A DNA stretch of 64,000 bases, from NCBI GenBank assembly GCA_015680685.1, contig MNCI01028846.1, positions 41,739-105,738 on the forward strand. The letters are read 5' to 3'. Source of the DNA: Gnetum montanum. Its lineage: Eukaryota; Streptophyta; Gnetopsida; Gnetales; Gnetaceae. The notes beneath the pieces are model-generated. The model saw only the letters and a program-made list of their open reading frames with translations. It searched no databases and was not told the origin of the DNA. Shown here in pieces: positions 1-12,231 of the stretch (its first letter is position 1; each line of letters starts with the position of its first letter). The translations under genes were made by a program, and so were the position numbers.

Positions 1-1860
1 TGACACTACCCAAACCGCTAGCTATGTAACTAAAACAAAATAGGAAATAATGAACTCATAGGAATAAACAAAGTAGCTAAAATAATATCTTTGGTAATCC
101 ATCTTCCAAGCAATTTTCAAAATGTCTTCTAGATCCTCCACCTAAAAAGCCCCCCTTACATTCTACCCTTAAAGCCTTTTTATAGTGGCTTCAAGGTAGT
201 TATAATCATTATCTAGGTTGGTTGTAACCACTAAAAAAAAAAAGCTATACTTGACATATGTGTGGTAGTTACAACCACCATGGAGACTAGGAAGCTAGAG
301 TTGACAAGTGCTTGGTAGTTACAACTACAATGGTAGTTAATTGTAACTACTATAGAAAAAATAAGTATGGTAGCCAAATGCCCCATTTTTCCCTAAATAA
401 TAGCTTTTCTCTTTTTTTAAAAAAATGCATAGAGCTAAATTGATTATATTAATGGTTACACTGTCAATAGAAAAAAATAATCTCTAGAGCATGAAATTTC
501 GTAAGGTCATGTCCCTCTATATATGAAATGTGCCACATTTACAAGCAAATCGTGGACCCAAAGTTTTTTCTTTTGCCTTGGACTTTAAATTAATTTAAAT
601 GAGACATTTGACCACCAAAATCCTCCTAGTCAAAACTATACACACCCTCCACTACCACTACATTGTCCATCACATCTACTACTGCCCAACCACAAGGAGA
701 CACATCCATACCTTCTGGTAGATCATGCATCAACAAAATTAATGTCTCATTCCTACTCAATTTGGGAGAAAAAATGAGTGACTGCTATAGCCCAAGGTAA
801 TGCTCTTGGAACTTTGAACATAACCTCCCTTGTGGCCACCTATGATGGTAAAAATTTGGACTACAATGCTAACAGACACACCAAGGTCTCTAGAGGATTG
901 TTAATAGATGCTGAGGAGCACCTATGATCGAAGTTGAAGGTAGCCATTAGGGCATTGGCCTATTGGAAACATTAATGTGCATGATGCCCTTGAAACCCTT
1001 GCCATCATTGTTAAATGTTGAGAAATGACTTCAGAACCAACCATGATGAAAGCATGTCGAAATTTGACCACCATGCCAACATCGTGGATGTCATGCTACT
1101 ACAAATGGAAGTGATATTGAACTGGGTAGTGGTTGTTATTGATGAGGGTGAAGGTCCTATTGATGACACATTTGCTACCACTATAAATTAAAACCCTACC
1201 ACTATGTTTGGTTGTGTTGCCCTAGGATGCTCTACGTCCAGTTCCTGTCATGGATCAAAACCTTACCACTACCATTTCTCATAGTTCTGGTATCAGGGGT
1301 AAATCTAGCATGTCTTGACTTGAATCTAGTAGCCTGTTTATTTTCGTTCTCAAATTATTTGCATACTTATGTGCTCATTTCTTGATAATTAATGTTTGGG
1401 TAATCCCTTGTTCTCCAAATTTTAGGGCTTTTATTTATATTGTTTAATCAACTATAAAATATTATTTGGATTCAAATTTCCAAATCCACATTTGCTATTT
1501 TTAGTTATGGATTGCACACATAATGGATCTGCTATAGGAAACTTGAATAATATGACCAACAATTTTTTATTTTTACTTCATCCGATTCTTGCTCTTCAAC
1601 TTGGATTTTTCATTTTAATTAAATATGGGTATTGCACATCCATTTCTTGCTTGGTGCCCTCAAGAGTGGAACTCAGAATTGATTGTATCTCTTAAATTTT
1701 TTTTAAAATTTCAAAATAGACCATATAATTAACAAAATCCCTTATTACGCTTGTTCCATGAAATGGTCAAATGTGACAATAATAGGGTAACATTATCTTG
1801 CCACCCGAACGTTTAGCACCATTAATGCTTTAAGAAACCCTCATAAGGTGAAATCTTGGC
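1..1860. other. Intergenic stretch without a recognisable gene
   Basis: AT-rich sequence with stops in all frames. Positions 840-1200 give a stop-broken translation that looks faintly coding (acidic stretch near 1140-1180) but matches no family I recognise. The 5' part of retroelement A would be expected near 1430-1860 by comparison with element E, but no TGATGA...CTCATCA LTR or tRNA-Asp primer site is visible, so A is probably truncated on this side. Confidence 0.5.
196..352. repeat. Short degenerate GTAGTTACAAC repeats in both orientations
   Basis: The motif GTAGTTACAACCACC and close variants occur near 265 and 312, with related forms near 200 and 331. Reverse-complement forms (GGTTGTAACCACT, TTGTAACTACT) lie near 222 and 340. 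Two copies follow similar TTGACA-containing leaders (near 251 and 301), suggesting a decayed tandem duplication of about 50 bp. Function unknown. Confidence 0.6.
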
Positions 1861-2430
1861 CATGTTCAAGAAGGATATCAAGTTACTAAAAACATGACCA
1901 GACCATATCAGCCAACATAGCCTCAAGCGAGAAGGAATGCTATTATGAAGGAAAGATATGAACAAGATAAAGGAAAGAAAGCATCATAGATAGTTATCCT
2001 TGAAGCAAAAGAAGATGCACCATTCTAAGCTAAAAAATTCTACTAGACTCATGGATCTCATTCCTAGACATCAATAATATGTACTGAAGATCTTATAAAA
2101 ATAAAGTTACATTCAACTCTTGTAGAAATCCATGGAAAAAATAAGGACTTCAAACTTAGGAGGAATTTAGGACCTAATACCTCCAATGTATCTAAAAGAG
2201 ATGAATCAAGAAGTCATAAAATGAGAATCATCTGACCCCATTCTCCAACTCTCTCATCTTTTTCCTTGTGAATCAATAAATTTTGACAAGCGAGAATGAA
2301 GACCAAGGAATCACAATAGAGAAAGAAGAAGACATCATGAGAGATAAGTAAACGTAAGAAGACATCCAAATGATGAAGAAGATGACCATGAAGAAAGAGA
2401 ATAAAGGATTACACATGAAAGAAAAGAGCA

Positions 2431-5144
2431 TCATGAGCATTGGAGGGGTCACCACTATAATAGAGCCTACAAACCTAAACATTATGAAGAACCCTTATTA
2501 GCCACTTGCAATACATTCCTACTAGGCATTTAAGGGATAGTTGCATCAAGTAACTTTACATAAATAATACTCCAAAATTCAAAAGCATATATAATGTAAA
2601 TCCACAACATCATCTCCAAGCCTTCCACAATGCTTGTGCTCTACAAAATATAGATAATAATTGACAGAAACTAAAGTTATTTCCTAAAACACTCATTAAG
2701 GAAGCAAAGAGCTGGTACAAATCCTTAGAGCTAGAATCAATCCAAAGATGGACTACAATGCTAGAGCTTTTTAATGATGAGTATCAAACTTACTCTAGAG
2801 TGCTGAATCTAAGAAAACAAATCCAAGGATAGAAACAAGGAACATATGAATCCATTGATGCAGCAATGGGTAGGTATTACTCATTATTATATTAATGCCC
2901 AAGAAATGGATTTTGCCAAAAGGAACAACTATGACATATCATCAATGAGCTAAGAAACAAAATAACAAAAATCCTTGGAGTATATGTCTAAGGTAGATTA
3001 TCTGAGAACAGCTCATCGAATCCAACGATTAATAAAGCAAGTGACAAAAGAGGAAGGGAAGCTACAAAAAAGTGAATTAGTTGAAGAATATAATAAAGAC
3101 CTAAATATCAAAAAAAAAAAAGATGTAAGAATATGCGAAACACAAGAAGAAGAAACATTAGAAGATGCAATTTAGCAAAAGACTCTACCTATTTAAAAAT
3201 TAGTCAATGATATCACAACAAAGTTAAAGAAAATGTGGGATTCTATGGATGAAAATTTTGTTATAGGACTCAAGATAGTGAAGGAAAGAACTAAACAAGA
3301 TTTTAATTAAAATAAGGGTAGAAAGAAGAAAAAGGACAATGGATGTGAGAACTATAAGAATAAAGGAAAAGTTGCTACAATAGAGAAAGTAACAGACTCA
3401 AGCTCAAAAAATGATGTAGGTTCCAAAGTGTGCTAATATGAACATTATAAGGGATATTGTCCCATCATGGTCCACCTCTAGGAGTCCATGGCATATGTAC
3501 TCAATCTGAGATTTTTTAAGAAATAAATGCTTAGGTGATTACCTTATCCACAAGGTAATTTAGGCAACCTTACCAATAATCGTACTATCTAAGTGTGGCT
3601 TATCTTCAACCTAAAGTATAACACCAGTAGCAATGGCAACAACCACAATTATGGAAAATGCCACCACCAAGGTAGTAGTATCCATATAGAAAACTAGGCT
3701 CCTATGAATACTATGTACAATGTTCTATCTCTCTTTGAAACACTTTTGCTCATACTTCCTCTTCCTATTATTCACCCAAATATCATAGGCCTACAACCTC
3801 ACCTATAAATCATCATCCTTACACGTCTCAACCACCATCAGGTCCCTCTTATCAAACTCCTAATTCATTACTACCAGTACCACCACCGATCATGCAATAG
3901 GAACTACCAACATAGCCAAAGTAGAAAAATGCTACCAAGGTAGTTAGTATACAAAGAGAGGATCATACTGGCAACACTACATGAAAATCTAGGAAACATC
4001 TTTTCTTTAGGACAAGTCTAGAAAAGACTTAAAGGACGAAGACTTCATCTAACTTAGCTCCTTCCATATGAAGTCCTCAAGATAGTACCATGCTTTTGCA
4101 ACAAATAAACTAGAAGATTACAACTCTCATGCTTGCTAATACAGTATTAGATTAGATAAAAGTAGAAACTCTTTCTAAGAAAAGGATAGATCCTAAAAAC
4201 CCTCTAATTTCTTTGCAAATTGTTGAAAATATACTATGTAAAGCTTTACTGGATTCTAGGTCAAGAGTAAATCTTATATCTCAAGATATGTACAAGGCTT
4301 GGAATTTACCCACATTAAAGAAGTAATAAATAGGACTAGAGCTTGGAAATCAATTAGTTACAATTCCTTTGGGATAGATAAAAATTATGGTAACCACTAT
4401 CAATGGGTGGTCTTATCTAGCAAATTTGCTTTTGACTGATGTGAAGAATGATAACAAATACTTTTTTATTATTATGGGGAGAGCATGGCTTAGTACAATT
4501 GATGCTAAGCTAGGAATCAAAGACTTATCCTTGGAAATTTTTAAGAAAGATAAGCAAGGAGCCATACAAATGCAAAGAACTCCATGCATTACTTATAATG
4601 AAGAAGGGTGTAGTTGTGAACTAAAAATAAAAAATGTCAACATGATCCTTACACTAGCCCACAACAAATTTAAAAAATAATTGTGTATACAAAAAATAAT
4701 AATGGCCATTAAACCAAAAGACATCTAGTGGTTAAGAAGTGAGAACATAAAACTATCCAAGACATGCATGAAAACATCCAACTCACTTATTAACTCTTAC
4801 CCCAAGAAAATGAACCAAATTGAGAACTCACAGAGGGATATCCTAAACCATGATCATACAATAACAATAAGTAGTAAACATAGAAACTCAAAACCTAAAA
4901 TTAAGAGTAAACAAGAAAACATATTGGGATTTTCTAAAATTGAAAGACTATCTTTTCCAACAAGATATGTGTCTCCAAATGATCAAAATTTGATTTTCAT
5001 CAATGTTACATGGGATAATAAACGAAAACATAAATCATTAAGAATTATAAGCAACAAACCTATAGTGTATGATCCTAGGGATGTATGGTCCATTTTTCAA
5101 ATACTCATTCATGAGTTCAGTTGTGGGGAAGATGTTCTATTTTG
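2431..5144 (+). pseudogene. gag-protease remnant of element A
   Basis: Stop-broken reading frames that follow the polyprotein of element E. Positions 2600-2960 encode a gag core with the landmarks AFHNACALQNIDNN, EAKSWYKSLE, TTMLELFNDEYQTYSRV and LRKQIQG. A decayed zinc-knuckle-like segment sits near 3420-3475 (one Cys codon is now a stop). The protease active site reads ALLDSRSRVNLIS near 4245, with Arg replacing the Gly of the usual Asp-Ser-Gly triad. The PR-distal FIIMGRAWLSTIDA follows at about 4465, then a 125-codon open stretch at 4768-5145 in the position of E's C-terminal tail. No RT, RNase H or integrase follows. Non-functional; homology rests on my alignment to E and B within this window. 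Confidence 0.75.
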
Positions 5145-5159
5145 AATTGGGAATTAATA

Positions 5160-5410
5160 AGTGCATTTTAACTTTTTTGTTTTATAATTTTTTGGTTTAC
5201 AAGTTTGGATCATACTTTTCTAAATTTTTACCATTTTCTACATTATTTAATATCTTTTATATTCTTTCATATTTTTCACATTTTTTTATCATTTTTCATT
5301 CTTTAATATCTTTCAAATTCTTTATATGTTTTCTATTCTTACCCATTTCTCATTCTTCTATGATTTTATCATTTTTCATGCATATAACTTTTGTTGATTT
5401 TTCTAATAAA
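5160..5410 (+). repeat. T-rich tract of element A's 3' spacer
   Basis: A pyrimidine-rich, mostly T run with decayed TTTTTGTTTTATAA and TTTGGTTTACAA units directly after the gag-protease remnant. It occupies the same place as better-preserved tracts in E (about 44680-44835), G (57665-57840) and, in reverse complement, B (about 9060-9230). The 115-codon ORF across it is an artefact of T-richness (Phe/Leu/Ile/Ser only). Confidence 0.65.
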
Positions 5411-5767
5411 GTGTAAAGAAATAAACAAGATGTGGTTGAAATAATGAGAATTTCACCCTATCAAGTCATCAAAGGATTGATTGTATATACAGTGGTACCA
5501 CATCATCCATCCACTCATTTCCAATAATAAGAGATTCTTACCATGGACATAATGACATTCTTCCACAATAAAACTAAAATAAACTTAGGATCATTATGCC
5601 TGGATGGAAATTTAAAGAACCAAGTGGGAATGAAAAGGGCATGACAAAGGATTTGTGAATTATTTAAAGCGACTACTATAAGTCTTATTATGTAGTTAAT
5701 TTGTATGATTTACTTTAGTACTAACGAAAAATGGAAGTGTGTCCTAAAATAAGTGCTACCTTACCAT

Positions 5768-5985
5768 GTCACTAGAAAGACATGTTATCCATGCCTAAAT
5801 GTAGTCCTTTGGTAAGATTGACATAATAATAATATAAAAATTGCATATAATCAAATTTCTAGGGGTTCCACTAGAAAGACATATTATCCATGCCTGAAGG
5901 TAGGCAACTTCTTAGAAATTTCAATGTTTCTTGGACTCACATTGATTATGGGACTAGAAAGACATGTTACCCATGCCTGAAGACA
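5768..5985 (+). repeat. Three copies of an ACTAGAAAGACATGTTA-type motif
   Basis: Three near-identical copies of about 28 bp, each reading ACTAGAAAGACATRTTA followed by YCCATGCCTRAA, start near 5770, 5870 and 5950. Spacing is about 80-100 bp, with unrelated sequence between them. One more copy lies in element G near 58313, and the matching point in element E (about 45425) lacks it. Function unknown. Confidence 0.75.
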
Positions 5986-6525
5986 CTCCTTTGTTCAATG
6001 GCCAAGTCTCATTTAAAATAAACTATGTAGTAATAAAATTGCTTTATTGTGGTTCATTGCCAAGTAATAATATTTCTTGTAGTTGTGATAGTCTTGTGAT
6101 TCTTAGTTTTGGGATGATACAATGCAATGTCACTGGTAAGTGGTATGGGCTCAATTTGGATCTTGGACAAAAAGGCTAATGATCATTTTAGCCATGCAGT
6201 ACACATAAAATTTATTATGTTTATGGTAAGATACATCATGTTCCATTTTCTGAAATCCCTACTACTACCATTCCACCTCACCACTATATATAATTATAAT
6301 TTGATGCTTTTGTATAATATAGCATTATTTTCTTATTGGGGCAATACTAACATGTATGTCTTGAAAAATAGGTATGATTTACATTCAACTCCTTGAGTGC
6401 CTACAGATACTTGTAGGTGTGGTTATACAAGAGCATTAAAGGCAGGAGCCTACTTTGGGAAGGATCCATATGTATAACTTTTGTGTTTCATACTTGATGA
6501 CTAATTCCACATCATCCTATATCTT

Positions 6526-7346
6526 TGATGAGTGGCGAGGTACCCCTACACTCAACCATACAAATATGAGCATTTCACGCACAATTTGGTCGAACTCCAA
6601 GGACCAAGTGCTTACGCACCTTAATGGAACACTCAGGGTTAATCAATCGTTGTCTTTCCAAACTTACTTGTATTGTCATGATTGTATCATTAAGTAAGCT
6701 TGAGGTATATGATTTTTATAGCTTTTTTATTTTTTAATGTCTTCTACTAATAAAGGAGAGGGAGAGAGAACTAACTGGCTAACTTACATTAACTATTCAT
6801 TAACTAGTTTCTAAATGTTCCTAACACTAGTATCCATTCTCACTTGCCGTACACATCCTGAACCAGTGCAATGCTGCTGGGATTACCAAATGCTAATCAT
6901 TACTAGGTTACCAAGCACTACACGCATGCTCGAAGCAGTCGTACTGAGTATATTTAACTAAGGGGGTTGAAGGTTGAGAGAGGTATTAATTAACTAGCAA
7001 AGCATTAAACAATAATTAATTACTAATTAGCTTAATCTATATAGTACAAGGTTTATTATAAAGTTCATCTTTATTGCCATACACAAAATTGTGCTCAGGG
7101 ACAAATTGCTCAAATAAAGATCCGCTCACTCTATGACTCCTACTACGGGCACACAGAAATAATTCTAACTCTAGAATGACAAAATTGCAAGAGTCTAACT
7201 AAGGGTCTAACTAAGGGTCTAAATCTAATTATTTTGGAACCAAGGGTGCTTCCTCTTATTCATAGAAGATGAGGCAGGATGTGATATCATGTATGCGATA
7301 TCGCGTGGTGGATGTGATATCTCGTACACGATATCACAGTTCATCA
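6526..7346 (-). repeat. 3' LTR of element B
   Basis: 821 bp; on the minus strand it runs from TGATGA (7346) to CTCATCA (6526). U3 palindromes lie at about 7281-7337, just upstream of a TATA-like CTATGAATAAGAGG. The U5 end matches the other family LTRs (GTATGGTTGAGTGTAGGGG). A short direct duplication of TAAGGGTCTAAC lies near 7200-7220. Confidence 0.9.
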
Positions 7347-7545
7347 TACCCCCATGACTGAATGAAACTTGTCCTCGAGTTCCTTACAAAATATTGGGAA
7401 GGTATGGGATTATTGACTTGAATGACAACTAATGGTGAATGGAATGACATGAACGGATCAACATTACAATACATGACAACATTAGTATTCATGACTACAA
7501 GAGTGAACACTATACACAACTGACATCTAGCCTTATTTGGCAGTT

Positions 7546-7585
<40 letters not shown>

Positions 7586-9294
7586 AGAAGATGTGTTGCT
7601 ACCAACGCCAAGATTGCACCTTCCGTTGTCCATCCATAGCAGTGCCATCAATCTTGTTTCTTTCACAACTGTTCCAACACCAGTCCATCCTGAGTATTTC
7701 CTCCAGGTCTAGTCCATTGTTGTATGATTGCCATTTGCACACACAACACAGTCACATATGAGCAAGGATAAGGAAGTCACAATATAGTTGATACCTTGCC
7801 TCAGTGTAAGATCCATTGGCTGAGTTGTGATATGGCTAATATGGATTCTAGAGATATAACACTGGTGACTACCCAAGATGTAGGGGATAGGAAAAATTGA
7901 AAATGTTGGACCAGGGCCCCCATGACTAAGAGCGATCCTCTGGTAGCAATAGAATAGAAAAAGATAAAGAATAAGGAAGATGGAGAAAAATAAAAAATAG
8001 CAACACCGATAAAATGGATGTCAGAGATGGGAATGAAACAAAAAAAATGTTGATTGCGAAAATGTTTAAGGGAAAGAAGTTAACTGATGCACCAAATAGG
8101 AATGCTAGTGGGTCCTCTCCAAAGTAGGCTCATGTCCTTTATACCCTGACAAACCCACATTCAAAGAGTCCATAGGCTCTAGAAATGTCATTTGGAAGTA
8201 AGAGTTAAAGACTTAACCACAAGAATCCACCAAAGAGAAAATAATGCATAAACCAAGATAGAGACTACTGATACAACCGACAATGAAGTGGGAAATGAGG
8301 AAGGGATAATGGGGAGAAGAGAATGAAATGGAGTCCCAAGAACAAGGTGGTGTATAGCCCCTTGTGTATTTATGGTTAATGTGATTGAGTAAATCTCATT
8401 CCAAATCTAGCCTGAAATAGTCCACATCCAATGACTTCACATTAATACACTTGGCCAATCCATCCACTTGAAGTAACAAGAATGCTTTCACCAAAGAGCC
8501 AACACCATTCCGAGGAAAATGAGAAAGGGAGAAGTAGGAAGCGAGAAAGGACCTTAATTAGAGGGAACATGTTTGTTTAGTTCCATAACTAGTGCTTGTA
8601 GCCTAGATGATTATTTTTTCTAAGGGGTGTGCTTTGAATTCTCACTTCTTTTTTGCTTGAAAACCACACCATACAAAGACTTATTTTTATTGGCTCAGCT
8701 TCCCGATAATGGAGCAATGTCGGAATGGTAAGGAAAACTCAAAAAGAAAATATCCAAGCACCCAAGAGAATAGCCAACACAAATGCATCAAATCCCTTTG
8801 CAGTCACACCCTTTTCAGTCCTTGAGTCCTTCTTTAGTTTGAGAAATGCCCAGTCACCAATTCGTTAATAGTTTTATTAGTAAAGAAGGGGACTGTACAG
8901 TTCCAAGCCAAGAGAGACTATAGAAATTTATGGATGCATGGATGACGTGGACTCATTGCCTATTATATCAAAAGAACCATACCTTAGTATCAACATTATA
9001 ACTCAAAGGTAAAAACATGAGCAATCAGAAGCACTTATTAGGTGACAAATCTAACAAAACAAAAATGACAAATAAATACAAAAATAAAAACAAAATAAAA
9101 CAATAGAAAAAAAACAAACAATCACACAAAGAAATGAGAAAGTATAAACAATGTTGTAAAACAAAAATAAGAAAAATTAAAGAAATTTGTAAACAAAAAA
9201 TTAAAAAAGAACTGAGGGCCTCAAATGGTTAGTAGAGGTGGTTGTCTCCCCCATGACTAAGTTGGAAGGAGGAGATCCAAAATAGTGAGCAGGG
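7347..9294 (-). other. 3' spacer of element B with three polypurine-like motifs
   Basis: No credible gene. On the minus strand AGTCATGGGGG occurs three times: right after pol (9248-9258), mid-spacer (7917-7927), and at the genuine polypurine tract (7349-7359). An A-rich run at about 9060-9230 (T-rich on the coding strand) follows the first motif. A GA microsatellite sits at 7553-7582. The block GGAACTCGAGGACAAG just before the tract is shared with E. Other blocks shared with E include the one containing CTTGTTCTTGGGA near 8345. An envelope-like gene often occupies this position in Athila elements, but I see none. Confidence 0.7.
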
Positions 9295-10650
9295 TCATCC
9301 CTTCTCAGAGGTATTACATGCACTAACTGTTCTAAATTCATGGAAGGGTTTGAGCTGTTGTACATTGACTAATAATCTCTTATCAGGGCTCTCAGGTTTG
9401 TATATGGTCATGGCCCCTGAAGGAAAGGTTGCATGAATAATGTAAGGTCCTTCCCACAGTGTTTGAAATTTTGTACATTGTGGCACATGTGTGGGGTTCT
9501 AGTAGAGAACCTTATCTCCTGGTTGATACTTAACCTTTCAAATATTTAAGTCATGACGTTGCTTTTTATATGCCTTGTGCAACTCATTTGATGATAGGGC
9601 AACTAATTGATTTTCATCTAGCATGTTTAAAGTTGCCAACCTTTATTTTTGTGCTAGATCAAGATCGAGGTGGAGGTCATAAGCTGTTGATAGTGTATGG
9701 AGTTCGGTTTAAATCAGAAGCATTGGAAGCTGTCCGTACACTAGCTCATAGGGAGAGTAGCCTATAGGGAGTTTTCAGGTGGAGTGGTATGCCCAAAGAG
9801 CATCATTTAGTTTAGTGCTCCAATCTTGCCTATATTTGCTAATTGTCCTAGTTAATATTTTAGCGATCTCCCTATTGTTGACCTTAGCTTTTCTATCAGC
9901 TTGGGGGTGATAAGGTGTAGTTAATTTATGTTCAACCCCTAAGCGTTGCATTAACTTTCAAAAAGTTGCACCTATGAAGTGTGTTCCATTATCTAAAATA
10001 AGTGCACGTGGCACACCAAACCTATTTACAATTTGTTGTTGCACAAATCGTGCAGCTGTAGATGATGTGTAGTCTTTAACAGCAACTACTTCAGCCCATT
10101 TTATTAAATAGTCTACAACAACTACAATGTAATTTTTTCCACTGGACATTGGTGTAATGGGCCCCATAAAGTCTATTCCTGAAATGTTGAAGGGTTCTAA
10201 TGGTTGAATCCATTGTTGTGAATCCTCCATTTTGGTAGTCATTCCCCCATCATGTTAACAGTGCTCACAAGATCAGACAAATTGATGGGCATCTCGAAAT
10301 AATGTTGGCCAGTAATATCCTGCAAGCAAGATCTTAATAGTCGTTCGTCTCCTCGCATAGTGATCCCCACAGGGGCCCTCATGAGCATCTTGGAGAACTC
10401 TTAGTTGGTCTACCTCAGGCACACACCATTGAACCAAGCCATCAGGACACACTTTGTAAAATTATCCATTGATCTCCATGAAGTACTTGGCTCTATGAAG
10501 GAACTGTTGTTTCTTCCTAAGGTCCAGCTCCTGTGGTGTTTGTTGAGTAAGGAGATAGGTGAGAATGCTACTATACCAGTTTTTCTCCATGGGTAGTTGG
10601 TTATTCACTACACCATCAAAGAGGGCTTCATTAGGAAAATGATCAAACAT
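9295..10650 (-). pseudogene. Integrase remnant of element B
   Basis: Integrase inserts the element's cDNA into the host chromosome. Minus-strand frames at 10242-9958 keep the catalytic-core landmarks GIDFMGPITP, VVDYLIKWAE, RFGVPRALILDNGTHF. These hold the first two Asp residues of the D,D35E triad. The C-terminal beta-rich region survives at 9486-9295 (FQTLWEGPYIIHATFPSGA, LLVNVQQLKPFHEF). The N-terminal zinc-binding region near 10250-10330 is only partly readable. Several in-frame stops and frameshifts separate the pieces, so no full protein can be made. Follows RNase H directly, as usual in Ty3/gypsy. Confidence 0.85.
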
Positions 10651-10674
10651 TACATATTCATCCTCCTTGTTGTC

Positions 10675-11046
10675 CTAGCGCAATCGAGATAAATGATCTA
10701 CAACTACATTCTCGATGCCTTTCCGATCGATCATTGTTAGATCGAACTCCTGTAGAATTACCAACCATCGTATAATATGATGGCTAACCATTGGCTTGTT
10801 CATGAGGAACCAGATTGCACTATGATCCATGTGGATGAACACTTTGTAACCTAACACATAGTGTCGAAACTTATCTAGTGTAAACACTATAGCCATTAAT
10901 TCTTTCTCTATGGTTATGTAGTTAAGTTGTGCACCAACGATACTTCTACTTGCACAGTGGATGTAGTAAGGGCGGTTTTGGTCATCTAACTGTGTAAGTA
11001 TGGCTCCTAAGGCATAATTGGATGTGTTAGTCATGATGTGGAACAT
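10675..11046 (-). pseudogene. RNase H domain of element B
   Basis: A 123-codon open stretch with the landmarks of the Ty3/gypsy RNase H: TNTSNYALGAILTQ at the start (the first catalytic Asp of the usual TDAS box is Asn here), YITIEKELMAIVF around residue 45, MDHSAIWFLM near residue 75, and ENVVVDHLSRL at the end. It lies directly downstream of RT. The open frame survives but the upstream RT frame is broken. Confidence 0.85.
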
Positions 11047-12087
11047 TCTAGACTAGTCAGGAGCTTGTAGAATGGGAGTTTCTACTAGCTTTCATTTTAG
11101 GGTTTGGAATGCTCATTCACATTCCCTAGTCCACTCAAAAGGTATGTCCTTCTTTGTTAGCTCTACCAACAGTTTGGTAATCTTGGAGAATTTCTCAGTG
11201 AATCTACTATAGTAGCCAGTGTGTCCAAGGAATGACCAAATGTCTTTGACAGTTTTCAGTTAATGGGTGATTCCTTGGATAACCCTAATTTTATCTGGGT
11301 CTACCTCTATTCCTACATGTGAAACCTTATGTCCAAGTACTACACCTTCTTGGACCATTAAATGGATTTTTTTCCAGTTGAACCTTAGATTGGTTTTTAC
11401 GCATCTTTTTAGCACTTGCTCTAATCAGTCCAAGGCTTAATCAAAACTTATTCCATAGGTGGAGAAGTTGTCCATAAAGACTTCCACTCCGTTCCCTATC
11501 TGCTATTGGATTATGCTTAGAACTAGACATTGAAACATGGTAGGAGCATTACACAAGCCAAACGACATTTGTTTATACACAAATGTTCCCCAACGACTGG
11601 TGAATGTTGTCTTGGCTTGGTCTTCTGGGGCTATCTGTATTTGGTTGTATCCACTATAGCCATCCAGGAAACTGTAATAGCGATGCCTTGCTATGATGTC
11701 TAAGACTTGGTCAATGNNNNNNNNNNNNNNNNNNNNNNNNNNNNNNNNNNNNNNNNNNNNNNNNNNNNNNNNNNNNNNNNNNNNNNNNNNNNNNNNNNNN
11801 NNNNNNNNNNNNNNNNNNNNNNNNNNNNNNNNNNNNNTTCCTTTTTTTTTGGAAGCAAGTCTTGCGTTGATGATTACCAGTTTTCCATTTTCAAGAATCA
11901 TATATTTTAGACCGGTGGGTAATGATTTCAATTTTAGGGGCTCTTGTTTGAATTTTTTAGGAATTTCCAACTTCCCCCATTTGATGTTTTCAAGGTTAAG
12001 GCTTGAAAGTTGGCAGCGTACTTGCTCTAGTGCATCTATGCTTTCAATGTAAGCGCAAGTTATTCCCTTAGTTAGTTCCATGCACAT
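11047..12087 (-). pseudogene. Reverse transcriptase of element B, gapped and with a changed catalytic box
   Basis: The minus-strand frame starts with the linker characteristic of Athila/Tat pol (LKSLPTGLKYMILENG), then hits a 121-bp N gap (11717-11837). It resumes at IDQVLDIIARHRYYSFLDGY and SGYNQIQIAPEDQAKTTFTS, followed by MSFGLCNAPTMFQ. In the next block (about 11464-11481) the catalytic YxDD-type box reads FMDN, losing the second Asp. The gap is shorter than the roughly 400 bases the family would need there, so it is either mis-sized or hides a deletion. Stops occur at about 11500 and beyond. Confidence 0.85.
11717..11837. other. Assembly gap (121 N)
   Basis: Run of N inside the RT of element B. 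Confidence 1.
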
Positions 12088-12231
12088 TAGTGAGTTGCTC
12101 TCCTAATCAACTATTAGCCACTGGGTGTCTTCTTTTTGTGTGGCTACTGTATATAGGCACTTTTGTATGTTAATCTTTTGTGCACACCAGTTGCATGCAG
12201 ACAATGCTAAAATTTGCACAACCCATGATCT

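Larger units (their letters stand above)
1861..6525 (+). mobile_element. Element A: decayed gag-protease Ty3/gypsy retroelement, 5' truncated, interrupted by element B
   Basis: Its gag and protease remnants and its 3' spacer align in order with those of element E (40131-47743). Shared landmarks are the gag core near 2600-2950, the protease near 4240-4520, a PPT-like AGTTGTGGGG at 5119-5128, a T-rich tract from about 5160 to 5400, and a block reading GAGCCTACTTTGGGAAGGA near 6450 that is also present in E, G and B. There is no pol between protease and spacer, so A looks like a gag-protease element as E does. It is cut at 6525 by element B, and its continuation should resume at 15923. Many stop codons mark it as old. 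The left end is inferred and uncertain. Confidence 0.7.

Noticed and set aside
5069-5416. 115-codon frame in the T-rich tract
   Set aside because: Composition only (Phe, Leu, Ile, Ser); the tract is non-coding in E, B and G as well.
7334-7761. Two overlapping frames rich in Ser-Leu or Arg-Glu around 7550
   Set aside because: They are translations of the GA microsatellite in B's spacer.
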